Of a stretch of DNA of 64,000 nt, positions 18,385 through 28,201 are shown one piece after another. The notes below the pieces were generated by a model that was given only the letters and a program-made list of their open reading frames with translations, made no database searches and had not been told where the DNA came from. Source of the DNA: an uncultured Selenomonadales bacterium (lineage in GTDB: Bacteria > Bacillota > Negativicutes > Selenomonadales > Selenomonadaceae). Each line of letters begins with the position of its first letter. Position 1 is the stretch's first letter. The stretch is from the NCBI GenBank assembly GCA_900315155.1, contig OMYB01000001.1, positions 1 through 64,000 of the forward strand, in the 5' to 3' direction. Made by a program: the position numbers and the translations under genes.

Positions 18385-18970
18385 ACAACAAAGATAGGAA
18401 ACCGCACACAGGATACGGTAACTGCTGCCCGTATCGACTGGCCGGCGGTCGAATATTATCTGCATTGGCTTGAGATACACAGGAGCCAGCGCGCGATGGT
18501 GAACGAACTTTATCGCTTAGCAAAGAAAGGTATCCGCCAGGAAATGTCCGATACGTTGTCGCAATTCGAGCGTTATGAAACAGCTCTACCAAAATCTGTA
18601 CGAGAAAAACTCTTACGGCGAGGGCTGACGCGAGAAGTCCACGACCTCATCAGCGAGGCAGTCCTCGAGCTGCAGCCAGACGTGCATAACTGCATCCTGC
18701 TCTATAACCCCGAAGACTATGCCCTTGAATACAAAATTGGTGATTATGAGTTTCGTCTCGTGAGACAGACGCATGAGCTCACGGTCATCGGACGTTGGAT
18801 GAACAATTGCGTCGCTTCGTACCGGGATAAGGCTATGGCTGGAGAGTCTATCATTATGACGGCGAAAAAAGCCGGTAACTATGCCATTTGTCTCGAACTG
18901 GATGCAGAACATCACCTATATCAGGCTTATGGGCCCCACAACCGTAGACTTTCTGGTGACGATCTGCTGG
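18385..18970 (+). pseudogene. PcfJ-like protein, 5' and 3' truncated
   Basis: The open frame after the TAG at 18382 encodes DWPAVEYYLHWLEI and then a PcfJ-like core around MNNCVASYRDKAMAGESIIM and LDAEHHLYQAYGPHNRRL. PcfJ-like proteins occur on conjugative plasmids and in Firmicutes chromosomes; their function is not established. The gene begins at the junction with the truncated polymerase and is cut near 18970, where the sequence passes into an Rpn remnant. The open frame continues to 19041 but its last part is an out-of-frame reading of that remnant. Confidence 0.65.
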
Positions 18971-18971
18971 C

Positions 18972-19382
18972 GTGCAGAACGTGGTGGAGCTCGATTTCCT
19001 TGAAATACCGAAATATCAAGCCAAGCCAGTCAAAGAAATGACGCGCATGGAGCGCTGGCTGGCATACTTTGCCAACAAGCTTAATCAACGAGAAAAGGAG
19101 GAACTGGCCATGCTGAACCCGGAAATTGCCGAGGCGATGGATGCCTCGGAGCGCTACCTGATGGATGAAAATGCCTACAGAGAATATCTGCAGCGTGAGT
19201 CAGCCATCTGGGATTACAACAACGATATTATCGGAAGCCGCGCAGAAGGTGCGCAGGAAAAAGCTATCCGTATCGTGCACAAATTGCTGGAGAGAAAAAC
19301 ACCTGTCGAGGACATTGCTGATATTGTAGAACTGCCTGTCGATGAGGTGAGGGACATTGCGGCTAAGCATGGTACACCATGA
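18972..19382 (+). pseudogene. Rpn-family (PD-(D/E)XK) nuclease/transposase remnant, C-terminal part
   Basis: The 136-residue product starts with VVELDFLEIPKY and continues ERWLAYFANKL, AMLNPEIAEAMDA and a C-terminal helix-turn-helix-like segment (EDIADIVELPVDEVRDIA), as in the last third of Rpn recombination-promoting nuclease/putative transposase proteins (about 300 residues). The N-terminal nuclease half is missing. The only start, GTG 18972, lies at the junction with the PcfJ-like fragment. Its stop overlaps the next start (ATGA). Confidence 0.75.
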
Positions 19383-20203
19383 TGCTGGACGAACGCTGGA
19401 ATATCAAAATTCTACTGAAATACCACAAGCCGATGCTAGTTTATGGCATGTATGAGCCACCTTTGCAACAGTCAGATACCTATCGTTGCTATTTCCGTGA
19501 CATTCATCCTATCATATTCGGGGCTCGTGGGCGGTACCTTTGCCACCATGTGCAGATCTCCCGAGATTTATGCGAGGAGTATTACCATATTCGCCTGGAC
19601 AACGATTATAAAGGGAAACTCTTTGTCCTGTGTGTACATCCGCGCCTCTATACCGGCAAAGATGGTTCGGAACGTGGTGGTTTGGAACTTGACACTTCAC
19701 TGACGGACTATTTCCCGCCTATTCAGCTGATTCCACATAGACCAACGATAAAAGAGGGCAATCAACTTTACCGCAAGGTTCCATATGGTAAGCTGCTGGA
19801 TCTGCGATATCTGCCATTCAACGAAAAGATAAAGTTTATGCGCAATGTCGAGGATAACCGGAAAGTCGGCTACGATGCTTCCTTTTGTCAAAATCGGAAT
19901 GTGGAGTCATATCAGGGTTCCAAGTATTTCACGCTGGTGTTCAATCGGATGAAAGAATTGAAGGTAGCACGGCGACACCCGGAGAATGGTGCGCTACAAC
20001 AGCCGTGGATAGCCCGATGGGATGACAATCAGAATCGCATGGAAATGATTATGGACGTCGTGATCCAGCATCCTGAATGGACTGTAGGTCAGGTCAAACA
20101 CCTTGTTAAAATTGCTGACTTGGCTAAGACGATGCAGAAGAATGGAATCAATCCGGATAAGTGGTGCGTTAAGCATGGAAAGCATGGAAACGGAAAAGGC
20201 TGA
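19379..20203 (+). CDS. Unrecognised protein in the remnant region
   Basis: I do not recognise this 274-residue protein. It is soluble in appearance, rich in Arg, Tyr and His, with CHHVQISRDLCEEYYHIRL near residues 54-73 and a basic, helical C-terminus (HPEWTVGQVKHLVKIADLAKTM). No signal peptide or membrane segment is visible. It overlaps the Rpn remnant by four bases and is followed by a second Rpn fragment, so it lies between two pieces of the same gene family. It may be cargo, an accessory protein of the PcfJ-like gene, or itself a decayed gene. Two starts, ATG 19379 and 19382, are possible. Confidence 0.5.
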   Translation: MMLDERWNIKILLKYHKPMLVYGMYEPPLQQSDTYRCYFRDIHPIIFGARGRYLCHHVQISRDLCEEYYHIRLDNDYKGKLFVLCVHPRLYTGKDGSERGGLELDTSLTDYFPPIQLIPHRPTIKEGNQLYRKVPYGKLLDLRYLPFNEKIKFMRNVEDNRKVGYDASFCQNRNVESYQGSKYFTLVFNRMKELKVARRHPENGALQQPWIARWDDNQNRMEMIMDVVIQHPEWTVGQVKHLVKIADLAKTMQKNGINPDKWCVKHGKHGNGKG

Positions 20204-20282
20204 ACAAATAGCAAAAATGAGGGTGGTGGCCATGCTGAACCCGGATTTTGCCGAGGTCTTGGGGGCAACTGAAAATAAATGA
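20199..20282 (+). pseudogene. Second, shorter Rpn-family remnant
   Basis: The +1 frame after 20199 reads AEQIAKMRVVAMLNPDFAEVL and then stops at 20280-20282. The MLNPDFAEV part parallels MLNPEIAEA of the remnant at 18972, at both DNA and protein level (shared GCCATGCTGAACCCGGA). Only about 27 codons remain. Confidence 0.6.
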
Positions 20283-20302
20283 ACGCCGTTCAGAAATTTC
20301 GC

Positions 20303-20330
20303 TTGACACTGGCGTAGCGGTGTGTTATCT
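20303..20330 (+). promoter_or_regulatory. metK promoter
   Basis: A consensus TTGACA (20303-20308), 16-nt spacer and TTATCT (20325-20330) lie directly upstream of the SAM riboswitch. Confidence 0.75.
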
Positions 20331-20355
20331 TGTATTTAGTACAAACGAATAGGAA

Positions 20356-20459
20356 ACTTCATCCAGAGCAGTGGAGGGAATGGCCCGATGAAACTGCGGC
20401 AACCCTTGCAATGAGCAAAACGGTGCCAATTCCTTTAGGTGATCGCCTATAAGATGAAG
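20356..20459 (+). ncRNA. SAM-I (S-box) riboswitch
   Basis: The S-box core is recognisable: P1 (CTTCATC at 20357-20363 pairs with GATGAAG at 20453-20459), the GGAGGGAATGGCCCGATGAAAC block, GCGGCAACC, and the P3-P4 part with GGTGCCAATTCC. It binds S-adenosylmethionine and here sits before metK, giving product feedback. The adjacent terminator hairpin shows control by premature termination. Confidence 0.96.
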
Positions 20460-20477
20460 GGAGAAAATGAGATTTTA

Positions 20478-20504
20478 TCCCTGCCTTGTAGGCAGGGATT
20501 TTTT
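20478..20504 (+). terminator. Riboswitch expression-platform terminator
   Basis: CCCTGCC (20479-20485) and GGCAGGG (20491-20497) form a tight stem followed by ATTTTTTC, 20 nt after the SAM-I aptamer. It should form when SAM is bound. Confidence 0.9.
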
Positions 20505-20561
20505 CATGCCGTGGCGAAGTTTCCTTCTGAACAGATTTTCTTTCAAGGAGGTATATTTACG

Positions 20562-21752
20562 ATGAGCAAGAAACGTATGCTGTTTACGTCGGAGTCCGTA
20601 ACCGAGGGGCATCCGGATAAGATGGCGGATCAGATTTCGGATGCGATCCTCGATGCTATCCTCGCGAAGGATCCGCAGGGCCGTGTTGCCTGTGAGACGC
20701 TCGTAACGACGGGGCAGGTGCATGTCGTGGGCGAGATTTCCACGAAATGCTATGTGGATATCCCGAAAATTATCCGCCAGACGATCCGTGAGATCGGCTA
20801 CACACGTGCCGATTACGGTTTTGATGCCGAGACGTGCGGCATCCTCGTGTCGCTCGATGAGCAGTCACCGGATATCGCGCAGGGCGTCAATGAGGCTCTT
20901 GAGGCCCGCGAGGGTGAGATGGATGCCGAGGAGGCCATCGGCGCTGGTGACCAGGGCATGATGTTCGGTTATGCGACGAATGAGACGCAGGAGTTCATGC
21001 CGCTGCCGATTGCCCTCGCGCACCGCCTTTCCCGCCGCCTCGCCGAGGTCCGCAAGAACGGCACGCTGCCGTATCTCCGCCCGGATGGCAAGACGCAGGT
21101 CACGATTGCCTATGAGAATGGCAAACCGGTTGCCGTCGATACGATCGTCATCTCGACGCAGCATGATGAGGATGTGACGCTGGAGCAGATCCGCAAGGAT
21201 ATGATCGAGCAGGTCATCAAGGTCATCGTTCCGGCAGAGCTTCTGAGCGACGCGACGAAGATCTATGTCAATCCGACGGGCAAGTTCGTCATCGGTGGTC
21301 CGCAGGGTGACTCCGGCCTCACGGGCCGCAAGATCATCGTCGACACGTATGGCGGCTGGGCCCGCCATGGCGGCGGCGCTTTCTCCGGCAAGGACCCCAC
21401 GAAGGTAGACCGTTCCGGCGCTTATGCAGCACGCTATGTCGCAAAGAACATCGTCGCTGCCGGCCTCGCGGACCGCTGCGAGATCGAGCTGGCCTACGCG
21501 ATCGGCGTGGCGCATCCGGTGTCTGTCATGGTGGATACGTTCGGCACGAATAAGGTGGATGAGGAGAAAATCGAGGAACTCGTCAAGAAGCATTTCGATC
21601 TGCGCCCGGCCGGCATCATCAAGATGCTCGATCTGCGCCGTCCGATCTACCGCCAGACGGCAGCATACGGTCATTTCGGCCGCACGGATGTCGATCTGCC
21701 TTGGGAGCATACGGATAAAGCCGATATTCTCCGCAAGGAAGCTGGCCTCTGA
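20562..21752 (+). CDS. metK: S-adenosylmethionine synthetase
   Basis: The 396-residue enzyme makes S-adenosylmethionine from methionine and ATP in the cytosol. Family motifs are all present: [13 protein letters not shown] at the start, [12 protein letters not shown] in the middle, and [13 protein letters not shown] and [16 protein letters not shown] in the second half. ATG 20562 follows AAGGAGGT; the frame is open further upstream only through the riboswitch. It is monocistronic: SAM-I riboswitch before it, terminator after it. Confidence 0.98.
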   Translation: MSKKRMLFTSESVTEGHPDKMADQISDAILDAILAKDPQGRVACETLVTTGQVHVVGEISTKCYVDIPKIIRQTIREIGYTRADYGFDAETCGILVSLDEQSPDIAQGVNEALEAREGEMDAEEAIGAGDQGMMFGYATNETQEFMPLPIALAHRLSRRLAEVRKNGTLPYLRPDGKTQVTIAYENGKPVAVDTIVISTQHDEDVTLEQIRKDMIEQVIKVIVPAELLSDATKIYVNPTGKFVIGGPQGDSGLTGRKIIVDTYGGWARHGGGAFSGKDPTKVDRSGAYAARYVAKNIVAAGLADRCEIELAYAIGVAHPVSVMVDTFGTNKVDEEKIEELVKKHFDLRPAGIIKMLDLRRPIYRQTAAYGHFGRTDVDLPWEHTDKADILRKEAGL

Positions 21753-21772
21753 AGTTGATATGGTGAAGTCCC

Positions 21773-21812
21773 TGGCTCTGCGGCCTTTCTGTGGCTGCAG
21801 AGCCATTTTTTT
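21773..21812 (+). terminator. metK terminator
   Basis: TGGCTCTGC (21773-21781) pairs with GCAGAGCCA (21797-21805), followed by seven T. Confidence 0.92.
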
Positions 21813-21872
21813 GCAGGTTTTTCAGCGGTTTTGTCGAATGATATCCGTAAGTAAGGATGAAAGAAAGAGGGG

Positions 21873-22607
21873 ATGCCTGTGAGGAAGATCGTCGGCGTGG
21901 CTTTTTTCATCTATGCGGTCATACTGGGCGCGGGCGGTACCGCGTATTATGTTTTGTCGCAGCAGCCGCCGAAGCAGCCCCCGGTACAGCAGGAGCAGGC
22001 CGCTCAGCAGCCCTCGGCGCAGGAACAGGCTCAGGCGCAGGCGGAAGAGCAGCGGCGTGCACAGGAGCGCGCGGAAAAGCGCAGGCAGGAGGCCGAGCGG
22101 AATCAGCGCATGAATGCCCTGATCGAGAAGCTCGGATTCGAGAATGAGGGTGGCGCTACGTTCTATGGGTATCCATCGGATGCGCTGCCGCAGCCAGGCC
22201 TGTATTTCCGGCCGTATGTCTGTTATACCGGGCAGAGTGCCTCGATCCAGATCGATATTTTCTATCATTATGAAATCACGGATGGAACGGACACGGCATG
22301 GATTCATGGGAACCGTTTCGCGCTGATCTGTGACGGCACACGGGCGGATTTTGTTGTGGAGCCGAAAAAGCGCCACGACGCCATTGCTCCCGATGCCTCG
22401 GGGCTCTCGGAGCATGTCGTCCTGAAGGCAACGCCAGCCATGCTGGATATGATCCAGAATGCGGCGCTCGCCGATACGGTATCGATCCAGTACTATAATA
22501 CGGCCGATGGAAAAGCTCGCACGCAGACACTTTCTTCGTCTGCGATGGAGCATCTTCGCGATGTCGTAGCCCTGTATAATTTAATGGTGCAGTCCTCAGA
22601 ATCATAA
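21873..22607 (+). CDS. Membrane-anchored hypothetical protein
   Basis: The 244-residue protein has one N-terminal hydrophobic helix (residues 5-28, [21 protein letters not shown]) that may be an uncleaved signal anchor. A Gln/Ala/Glu/Arg-rich stretch of about 55 residues (31-85) is probably a coiled-coil or spacer, and a globular domain of about 150 residues follows, presumably outside the membrane. No enzymatic motif is visible. A GAGGGG site lies close upstream of ATG 21873. The next gene, a chemoreceptor, follows in the same direction after 107 nt; a functional link is not shown. Confidence 0.7.
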   Translation: MPVRKIVGVAFFIYAVILGAGGTAYYVLSQQPPKQPPVQQEQAAQQPSAQEQAQAQAEEQRRAQERAEKRRQEAERNQRMNALIEKLGFENEGGATFYGYPSDALPQPGLYFRPYVCYTGQSASIQIDIFYHYEITDGTDTAWIHGNRFALICDGTRADFVVEPKKRHDAIAPDASGLSEHVVLKATPAMLDMIQNAALADTVSIQYYNTADGKARTQTLSSSAMEHLRDVVALYNLMVQSSES

Positions 22608-22645
22608 AAGTGACTTTTATCACTGTTGGAGAATCACAAGGCCGA

Positions 22646-22651
22646 TATAAT
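22646..22651 (+). promoter_or_regulatory. Candidate -10 box for the chemoreceptor
   Basis: TATAAT lies 63 nt before the start codon. The -35 at the best spacing (CTGTTG) is poor, so the call rests on the -10 alone. Confidence 0.35.
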
Positions 22652-22714
22652 AAGAAAAAAGTAAGGGGAAATATCCATATATCGATGGATGGCAAGGGAA
22701 AGGAGAAGATTATC

Positions 22715-24280
22715 ATGAATGATTCCGGCACGATTGCAGCGCTGTTCAAACAGCGTCTGGAGCGGGTTTCTGCCTTGATTGTCGCCGTTGTGTTTGTTGT
22801 AGCGGGCAGCCTGTATATGTTCGTGAGCTATACGGGTGTCGTCAACGATGCCGGTATCGTGCGCGGCGGCAGCCAGCGCGTGGTAAAACAGGTCCTGGCT
22901 GGTGCGGATGAGGCCAAGACGGTAAAAGCCGTCGAAGGGAAATTGGCGTCCATCGGCACGCGCATGCATCTGGGCGGATTTCCGGGGGAACGGGACGCCT
23001 GCGAGGCGTATTGGAACGGTACCGTGAAACCGGCCATCGAGCAGTATAAGCAGGATCATAATGCGGCGCCGCTGCTCGAAGTCAGCGAAACGTATTTTGC
23101 CAAGACCAATGCCATGGTCGATGCGGCACAGCTCATGGTCGATATCATGGCCGTGATTCTCTATGTGCTGTTGGCGGGCTTTGTTATCGCCACACTGCTC
23201 GTCCTGCGGAAGGGCATCTATGAGACGTTCCTGCATCGTGTCGTCGAACCGCTCGCCGCGCTCGAGGGCAACGTCAACAGTCTCGTGAAAGGCAATCTGT
23301 CCCAGCGTTTTGACTATGCGCGCGATGATGAAATCGGTGCGGTCTACGACCTGCTGCGCCAGATGAGCAAATCTCTCAAAAGCTATGTGCAGGATATCGA
23401 TAAGAACCTCTCCGTGATGGCGGAAGGCGATCTCGTGACCGTGACGAGCGCAAACTATGTCGGTGATTTCAAGCCCATCCAGGAGAACCTGCAGCATATC
23501 CGTACGACGATGTGCGATGCCATGGATTCCATCCGTAAAATGGCGGATGAGGTCGCGGTGAGTGCGGGAGAGGTCTCGAAGGTCTCCCAGAGCCTGGCCG
23601 ATGGCGCCATGTCTCAGAACGAAAGTGTGCAGGACCTGCAGGACCATATCCATAACGTCATCCGGCAGAATGAGACCGTCGATAACTACGTGGCAGAGGC
23701 CAAGGAATCGGCCAAGCATACCCGCGAGAGCGTCGCGGCGAGCCAGGCCGAGGTGCACCGCGTCGTCGCCGCCATGCAGGATATCAGCGAAGCTTCGGAG
23801 GAGATCCGCGGCATCCTGGGCACGCTCAACGAGATCACGGATCAGACGTCGCTGCTCGCGCTGAACGCCTCCATTGAGGCTGCACGCGCCGGTGAGGCGG
23901 GCCGCGGCTTTGCCGTCGTCGCTGATGAGGTGCGCAAGCTCTCGGATGAGTCGGCCAAGAACACGCAGGAAATCAGTGCGCTGATCCAGAAGGCATTGAC
24001 TGCCATCGAAAGCGGCATTCAGGTCGTCGATGCGGCAGAGGCTTCCATGGGCAACATTACGGGAGCGACGTCGAAGGTGCGCGAGGTCATCGACAATCTG
24101 CAGAATCAGTCTCACGAGCAGATGGCAAAACTTTCGAAGGTCGATCATCTCTCCCAGAAAATCCTTTCTGTCGTCACGGACAACTCGGCCGTATCGGAGG
24201 AATGCGCCGCATCGAGCAGTGAGTTGTCGAACTACTCCGACGCCCTGAAGGAGAATGTCAGCAAGTTCCGCACAAAATAA
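22715..24280 (+). CDS. Methyl-accepting chemotaxis protein
   Basis: The 521-residue receptor has TM1 near residues 17-38 ([20 protein letters not shown]), a periplasmic sensing segment, TM2 near 145-170 ([23 protein letters not shown]), a HAMP region and a long cytoplasmic signalling helix. The hairpin tip contains the near-invariant [22 protein letters not shown] and [14 protein letters not shown]. It would control CheA kinase; the ligand cannot be read from sequence. The sensor is small (about 105 residues). ATG 22715 follows AAGGAGAAG and is preferred to the upstream ATG 22685. Confidence 0.93.
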   Translation: MNDSGTIAALFKQRLERVSALIVAVVFVVAGSLYMFVSYTGVVNDAGIVRGGSQRVVKQVLAGADEAKTVKAVEGKLASIGTRMHLGGFPGERDACEAYWNGTVKPAIEQYKQDHNAAPLLEVSETYFAKTNAMVDAAQLMVDIMAVILYVLLAGFVIATLLVLRKGIYETFLHRVVEPLAALEGNVNSLVKGNLSQRFDYARDDEIGAVYDLLRQMSKSLKSYVQDIDKNLSVMAEGDLVTVTSANYVGDFKPIQENLQHIRTTMCDAMDSIRKMADEVAVSAGEVSKVSQSLADGAMSQNESVQDLQDHIHNVIRQNETVDNYVAEAKESAKHTRESVAASQAEVHRVVAAMQDISEASEEIRGILGTLNEITDQTSLLALNASIEAARAGEAGRGFAVVADEVRKLSDESAKNTQEISALIQKALTAIESGIQVVDAAEASMGNITGATSKVREVIDNLQNQSHEQMAKLSKVDHLSQKILSVVTDNSAVSEECAASSSELSNYSDALKENVSKFRTK

Positions 24281-24288
24281 AAGTATTC

Positions 24289-24318
24289 TTGCCAAGAGGC
24301 AGGCGGATGTGCTATACT
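24289..24318 (+). promoter_or_regulatory. rpsO promoter
   Basis: TTGCCA (24289-24294), an 18-nt spacer and TATACT (24313-24318) lie about 110 nt upstream of rpsO. Confidence 0.6.
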
Positions 24319-24351
24319 ATTCTAGGTTTCGGATGCACCGGGACCATAACC

Positions 24352-24392
24352 CCAGCTCAGACAGCGAAGATCTCCGACGTTTTCTTAGCTGG
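24352..24392 (+). ncRNA. Structured rpsO leader
   Basis: CCAGCT (24352-24357) pairs with AGCTGG (24387-24392) around an inner imperfect hairpin, within a leader of about 110 nt. S15 represses its own mRNA through leader structures in several bacteria; a comparable role is inferred here. Confidence 0.45.
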
Positions 24393-24430
24393 TGGCGTTT
24401 ACATTTTATTTTATAGGAGGAATTCGCACA

Positions 24431-24709
24431 ATGCTGACTCAGGAAGCAAAACAGGAAATCATGAAGAAGTACGCCGTTCATGAGGGCGACACGGGATCGC
24501 CGGAAGTACAGATCGCTGTACTGTCCGCCCGCATCGACTACCTCACGGAGCATCTCAAGCAGCACAAGAAGGATCATCATTCCCGTCGTGGCCTGCTGAA
24601 GATGGTCGGTCATCGCCGTCGTCTGCTCAGCTACCTCTACAAGAGTAATATCGAGCGTTATCGCTCCATCATCAGCAAGCTGGGTATCCGCTCCACGGTC
24701 GAGAAATAA
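24431..24709 (+). CDS. rpsO: 30S ribosomal protein S15
   Basis: This is the 92-residue small-subunit protein S15, which binds 16S rRNA helices 20-22. Diagnostic stretches are [29 protein letters not shown] and [13 protein letters not shown] 24431 follows TAGGAGGAATTC. The usual rpsO-pnp order is kept, but a strong terminator separates the two genes here. The leader probably carries autoregulation. Confidence 0.98.
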   Translation: MLTQEAKQEIMKKYAVHEGDTGSPEVQIAVLSARIDYLTEHLKQHKKDHHSRRGLLKMVGHRRRLLSYLYKSNIERYRSIISKLGIRSTVEK

Positions 24710-24730
24710 TCTCGTTTTCTGTACGGCTGG

Positions 24731-24773
24731 GACTGCCGCAGGGACTCTCCGGTTCCTGCGGCAGTCTTTTTTT
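24731..24773 (+). terminator. rpsO terminator
   Basis: GACTGCCGCAGG pairs with CCTGCGGCAGTC, followed by seven T, between rpsO and pnp. Confidence 0.93.
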
Positions 24774-24874
24774 GCTTTTTTACAGAATCTTTACGGGAAA
24801 AACAGGAAAATCGCGCTCCACGTGGAATACATACAAAGTACGATAGGAAACATGATATGATGGAGGCATCGGAT

Positions 24875-26959
24875 ATGCAGCAGTTTGAAATGGAACTGGG
24901 AGGACGCAAGCTCGTCATCGAGCAGGGAAAGATGGCGAAGCAGGCAAATGGCGCCGTTCTCGTCCGTTATGGAGATACGGTGGTGCTCGTGACGGCCACG
25001 GCATCCAAAGAGCCGCGGGAGGGTGTGGATTTCTTCCCGCTGACCGTCGATTATGAAGAGAAGATGTACGCTGCTGGCAAGATTCCGGGCGGCTTCATCA
25101 AGCGCGAGGGGCGTCCTTCGAGTGATGCCATCCTCTGTGCGCGTCTCATCGACCGCCCGATCCGCCCGCTTTTCCCGAAAGGATTCCGCAATGATGTCCA
25201 GATTGTGGCAACGGTTCTCTCGGTGGAGCAGGACAATGCACCAGAGCTTCTCGGCATGCTCGGCGCTTCCTGTGCGCTGACGGTTTCGGATATCCCTTTT
25301 ATGGGTCCGATTGCCGGTGTCCGTGTCGGCCGCGTCGATGACGCGTTCGTCATCAATCCGACGGAGGAGCAGCGCAAGGTCTCGACGCTGAACCTGACGG
25401 TAGCAGGCTCAAAGAACGCCATCATGATGGTCGAAGCCGGTGCGAATGAACTGCCGGAGGACGTCGTGCTCGATGGCATTCTCTTCGGTCATGAGGCCAT
25501 CAAGCGCCTGGTCGAGTTCCAGGAAGGCATCCAGAAAGTCTGCGGCAAGGAGAAAATGACGCCAAAACTGTTCGTGGTGCCGGAAGAACTGCGCAATGCC
25601 ATCCGCGATTTCGTGGCAGAGGATCTCGACAAGGCAGTCCGCAATCCGGACAAGCTCGACCGCGATGCGCATATCGCGGAGGTTCAGGGCAGGGCGAAAG
25701 AGAAGTTCCTCGAGGAAAATCCGGACATGGGTGCCGAGATCGATATCGCGCTGCATGACATCGAGAAGGAAATCGTGCGCCGCATGATCACGCAGGAGCA
25801 TATCCGTCCGGATGGCCGCGCCCTCGATGAGGTGCGCCCGATTTCGTGCGAAGTAGGCCTGCTGCCGCGTACGCATGGCTCGGCGCTCTTTACGCGCGGC
25901 CAGACGCAGGTGCTTTCCGTTACGACGCTTGGCCCGCTGTCGGATGAGCAGATTATCGATGGTCTCGGACCAGAGACGAAGAAGCATTACATCCATCAGT
26001 ATAACTTCCCGGGCTATTGCGTGGGTGAGGCAAAGCCGATGCGCAGCCCGGGGCGCCGCGAAATCGGCCACGGTGCCCTTGCGGAGCGCGCTCTGCTGCC
26101 GGTGATTCCTTCCACGGATGAGTTCCCGTATACGATCCGCGTGGTTTCCGAGGTCCTCGAGTCGAACGGCTCGAGCTCGCAGGCTTCGGTCTGCGGCAGT
26201 ACATTGTCGCTCATGCAGGCTGGTGTGCCGATTCAGCGGCCGGTTTCCGGTATCGCTATGGGTCTCGTGAAATACGGGGATGACTATACCATTCTTACGG
26301 ATATTCAGGGCATGGAGGACGCTCTCGGCGATATGGACTTCAAGGTCGCTGGCACGGAGTGCGGTGTCACGGCTATCCAGATGGATATCAAGATCACGGG
26401 CATCACGCGCGAGATTCTCGCATCGGCGCTCGCTCAGGCAAAGCGCGGCCGTGAGTTCATCCTCGGCAAGATGCTCGCCTGCATCGCAGAGCCGAATAAG
26501 GAACTCAGTCCGTATGCGCCGCGCATCGATACCATCCATATCGATACGGATAAGATCCGTGACGTTATCGGTACGGGCGGAAAGGTCATCAAGGGCATCA
26601 TCGAGGCTACGGGCTGTGAAATCGACATTGAAGAAGACGGCAGTATTTATATCGCGTCGACCGATGCCGATGGCATGGCCAAGGCAAAGCAGATGATCGA
26701 GGATATCGTACGCGATGTCGAGGTCGGTGAGGTCTATACGGGTGTGGTCACGAGATTGATGAAATTCGGTGCGTTCGTCAAGATCCTGCCGAACAAGGAA
26801 GGCCTCTGCCATATCTCGCAGCTCGCGAACCATCGCGTGGAGAAGGTAGAGGATGCCGTGTCGATTGGCGATCAGCTTGAGGTCAAGGTTGTCGAAATCG
26901 ATGATAAGGGACGAATCAACCTGAGCCACAAGGCTGTGCTGCACGATAAGAAGCATTAA
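24875..26959 (+). CDS. pnp: Polyribonucleotide nucleotidyltransferase (PNPase)
   Basis: The 694-residue phosphorolytic 3'-5' exoribonuclease of RNA turnover has the full domain order: RNase PH domain 1, a helical linker, RNase PH domain 2 ([32 protein letters not shown]), a KH domain ([11 protein letters not shown]) and an S1 domain ([17 protein letters not shown]). GGAGG at 24862-24866 is well placed for ATG 24875, so I exclude the ATG codons at 24857 and 24860. Two hairpins follow the stop. Confidence 0.98.
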   Translation: MQQFEMELGGRKLVIEQGKMAKQANGAVLVRYGDTVVLVTATASKEPREGVDFFPLTVDYEEKMYAAGKIPGGFIKREGRPSSDAILCARLIDRPIRPLFPKGFRNDVQIVATVLSVEQDNAPELLGMLGASCALTVSDIPFMGPIAGVRVGRVDDAFVINPTEEQRKVSTLNLTVAGSKNAIMMVEAGANELPEDVVLDGILFGHEAIKRLVEFQEGIQKVCGKEKMTPKLFVVPEELRNAIRDFVAEDLDKAVRNPDKLDRDAHIAEVQGRAKEKFLEENPDMGAEIDIALHDIEKEIVRRMITQEHIRPDGRALDEVRPISCEVGLLPRTHGSALFTRGQTQVLSVTTLGPLSDEQIIDGLGPETKKHYIHQYNFPGYCVGEAKPMRSPGRREIGHGALAERALLPVIPSTDEFPYTIRVVSEVLESNGSSSQASVCGSTLSLMQAGVPIQRPVSGIAMGLVKYGDDYTILTDIQGMEDALGDMDFKVAGTECGVTAIQMDIKITGITREILASALAQAKRGREFILGKMLACIAEPNKELSPYAPRIDTIHIDTDKIRDVIGTGGKVIKGIIEATGCEIDIEEDGSIYIASTDADGMAKAKQMIEDIVRDVEVGEVYTGVVTRLMKFGAFVKILPNKEGLCHISQLANHRVEKVEDAVSIGDQLEVKVVEIDDKGRINLSHKAVLHDKKH

Positions 26960-26962
26960 AAA

Positions 26963-27027
26963 TGTGGTTGAAAGCATCAACCACATGGATATAAGAGAAA
27001 GCCGTTACGCATGAGTAACGGCTTTTA
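26963..27027 (+). terminator. Tandem hairpins after pnp, the second an intrinsic terminator
   Basis: The first hairpin (TGTGGTTG/CAACCACA) has no T-run. The second (AAGCCGTTAC/GTAACGGCTTTTA, about 26999-27027) is a typical terminator and touches the end of the convergent gene. Confidence 0.85.
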
Positions 27028-27990
27028 TTGGTTCAGGTCATAAAGGGCATTGAAGAGCTCGAGAGATTTATCCTCCTTGTCCTGGATATAGCGCTCAACG
27101 GTGGCGTGAAATTGTGGATTCAGCTGCAGCCGTTCCATATGAGCCACGACCTCGTAGACATCTTCCAGCTGCAGGTCATCCCGGCGTGCAGCGGAAAGTG
27201 TGAGCAGGATGAGCTCGGCGAGCTTGTATATCGTAATGAACGCCCAGTAGTTATGCACGATACCGCCTTCGAGCGAGCAGGGATAAAAGCGCTCGAAAAA
27301 GCTGTAAATGAGATAGTTCTCCATAACATACGGCCAACGATCCACCAGAAAGGTATGATATGCGGCGTGCCCGTCCCGGTAACTCCGCTCCATAGCAGCC
27401 GTATCGACTTGCGGCTGCCCCAGGCCGAACAGGTGCTGCAGCAGGCTGAGATAGTTCGTCTTTGCCTCATCATCGCGCAGCAGATCGCGATGATCGAGCT
27501 GGACAATCTGTTTCCATAGATAGGTCAGATAGGAAAGCGGGGCAAACTGGATGGCCTGTGCGGCTTCATGGAATCTGGCTTTGAAAACGGGAGATTCATA
27601 GCTCTGGATCAAGTGCCCCAATTGATAGCCGCGTTTCGTCGCTACATAGTCTGCGGCATCTTCGAGGAACAGGCCCAGCAGGATAAGGCGCTGGTTCAGC
27701 CCGTATTCGCGTTTCCGCATCAGGATGATGCACGAACGCTGCAGGTCGAGCATATACCCGCGTTCGGGAACGAGCTCTGCGCCGGGCTTCAGCCAAGGGT
27801 GAAGCTGGCTGATGTCTTTTTCCTGCGACGTGAAATGTATCGGCATATCCGGGTGAAGAACCAGGCTGGCAGCCGAGGCGGTGGTCAGGACCAGGGAGGT
27901 CTCGAACACGTCGTTGACGGCGTATGCCGTCCAAGCCATGCCATCCGGCGGCTGCTTTGAATAAACCGGTTCCAAGCACAATTTCTTCAT
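27025..27990 (-). CDS. Hypothetical protein
   Basis: I do not recognise this 321-residue protein. It appears cytosolic and mainly helical, with no signal peptide or membrane segment. Notable stretches are LSYLTYLWKQIVQLDHRDLL, WPYVMENYLIYSFFERFYP and a C-terminal helical region ending LELFNALYDLNQ. I chose ATG 27990 because AGGGGGA lies just upstream; the frame is open a further 57 nt, including an ATG at 28011 without a comparable site. It is monocistronic and convergent with pnp. Confidence 0.75.
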   Translation of the reverse strand: MKKLCLEPVYSKQPPDGMAWTAYAVNDVFETSLVLTTASAASLVLHPDMPIHFTSQEKDISQLHPWLKPGAELVPERGYMLDLQRSCIILMRKREYGLNQRLILLGLFLEDAADYVATKRGYQLGHLIQSYESPVFKARFHEAAQAIQFAPLSYLTYLWKQIVQLDHRDLLRDDEAKTNYLSLLQHLFGLGQPQVDTAAMERSYRDGHAAYHTFLVDRWPYVMENYLIYSFFERFYPCSLEGGIVHNYWAFITIYKLAELILLTLSAARRDDLQLEDVYEVVAHMERLQLNPQFHATVERYIQDKEDKSLELFNALYDLNQ

Positions 27991-28124
27991 CGTAAAATTC
28001 CCCCTGATCATGGAGTTCTTTCCTTCTATTTTAACAAATCTCAGCACGTTTGTCGCGTATAGGATGAAGGAGAGGAATATTTCTGCAAAAAAGGATTTTA
28101 TTAAAATATGTCGAAAATTTATGG

Positions 28125-28139
28125 TATACTTATAGTATA
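28125..28139 (+). promoter_or_regulatory. Palindrome at the -10 region before the ADP-ribosylglycohydrolase gene
   Basis: TATACT and AGTATA form a perfect inverted repeat with a 3-nt centre. TATACT doubles as a -10 box; no good -35 is seen. It is a candidate operator. Confidence 0.4.
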
Positions 28140-28201
28140 GATGAAAACGATTGCGTCATCGTTAGGAAGATGCAATAGGGAAAGAGGTCCAGTAAATCAG
28201 G

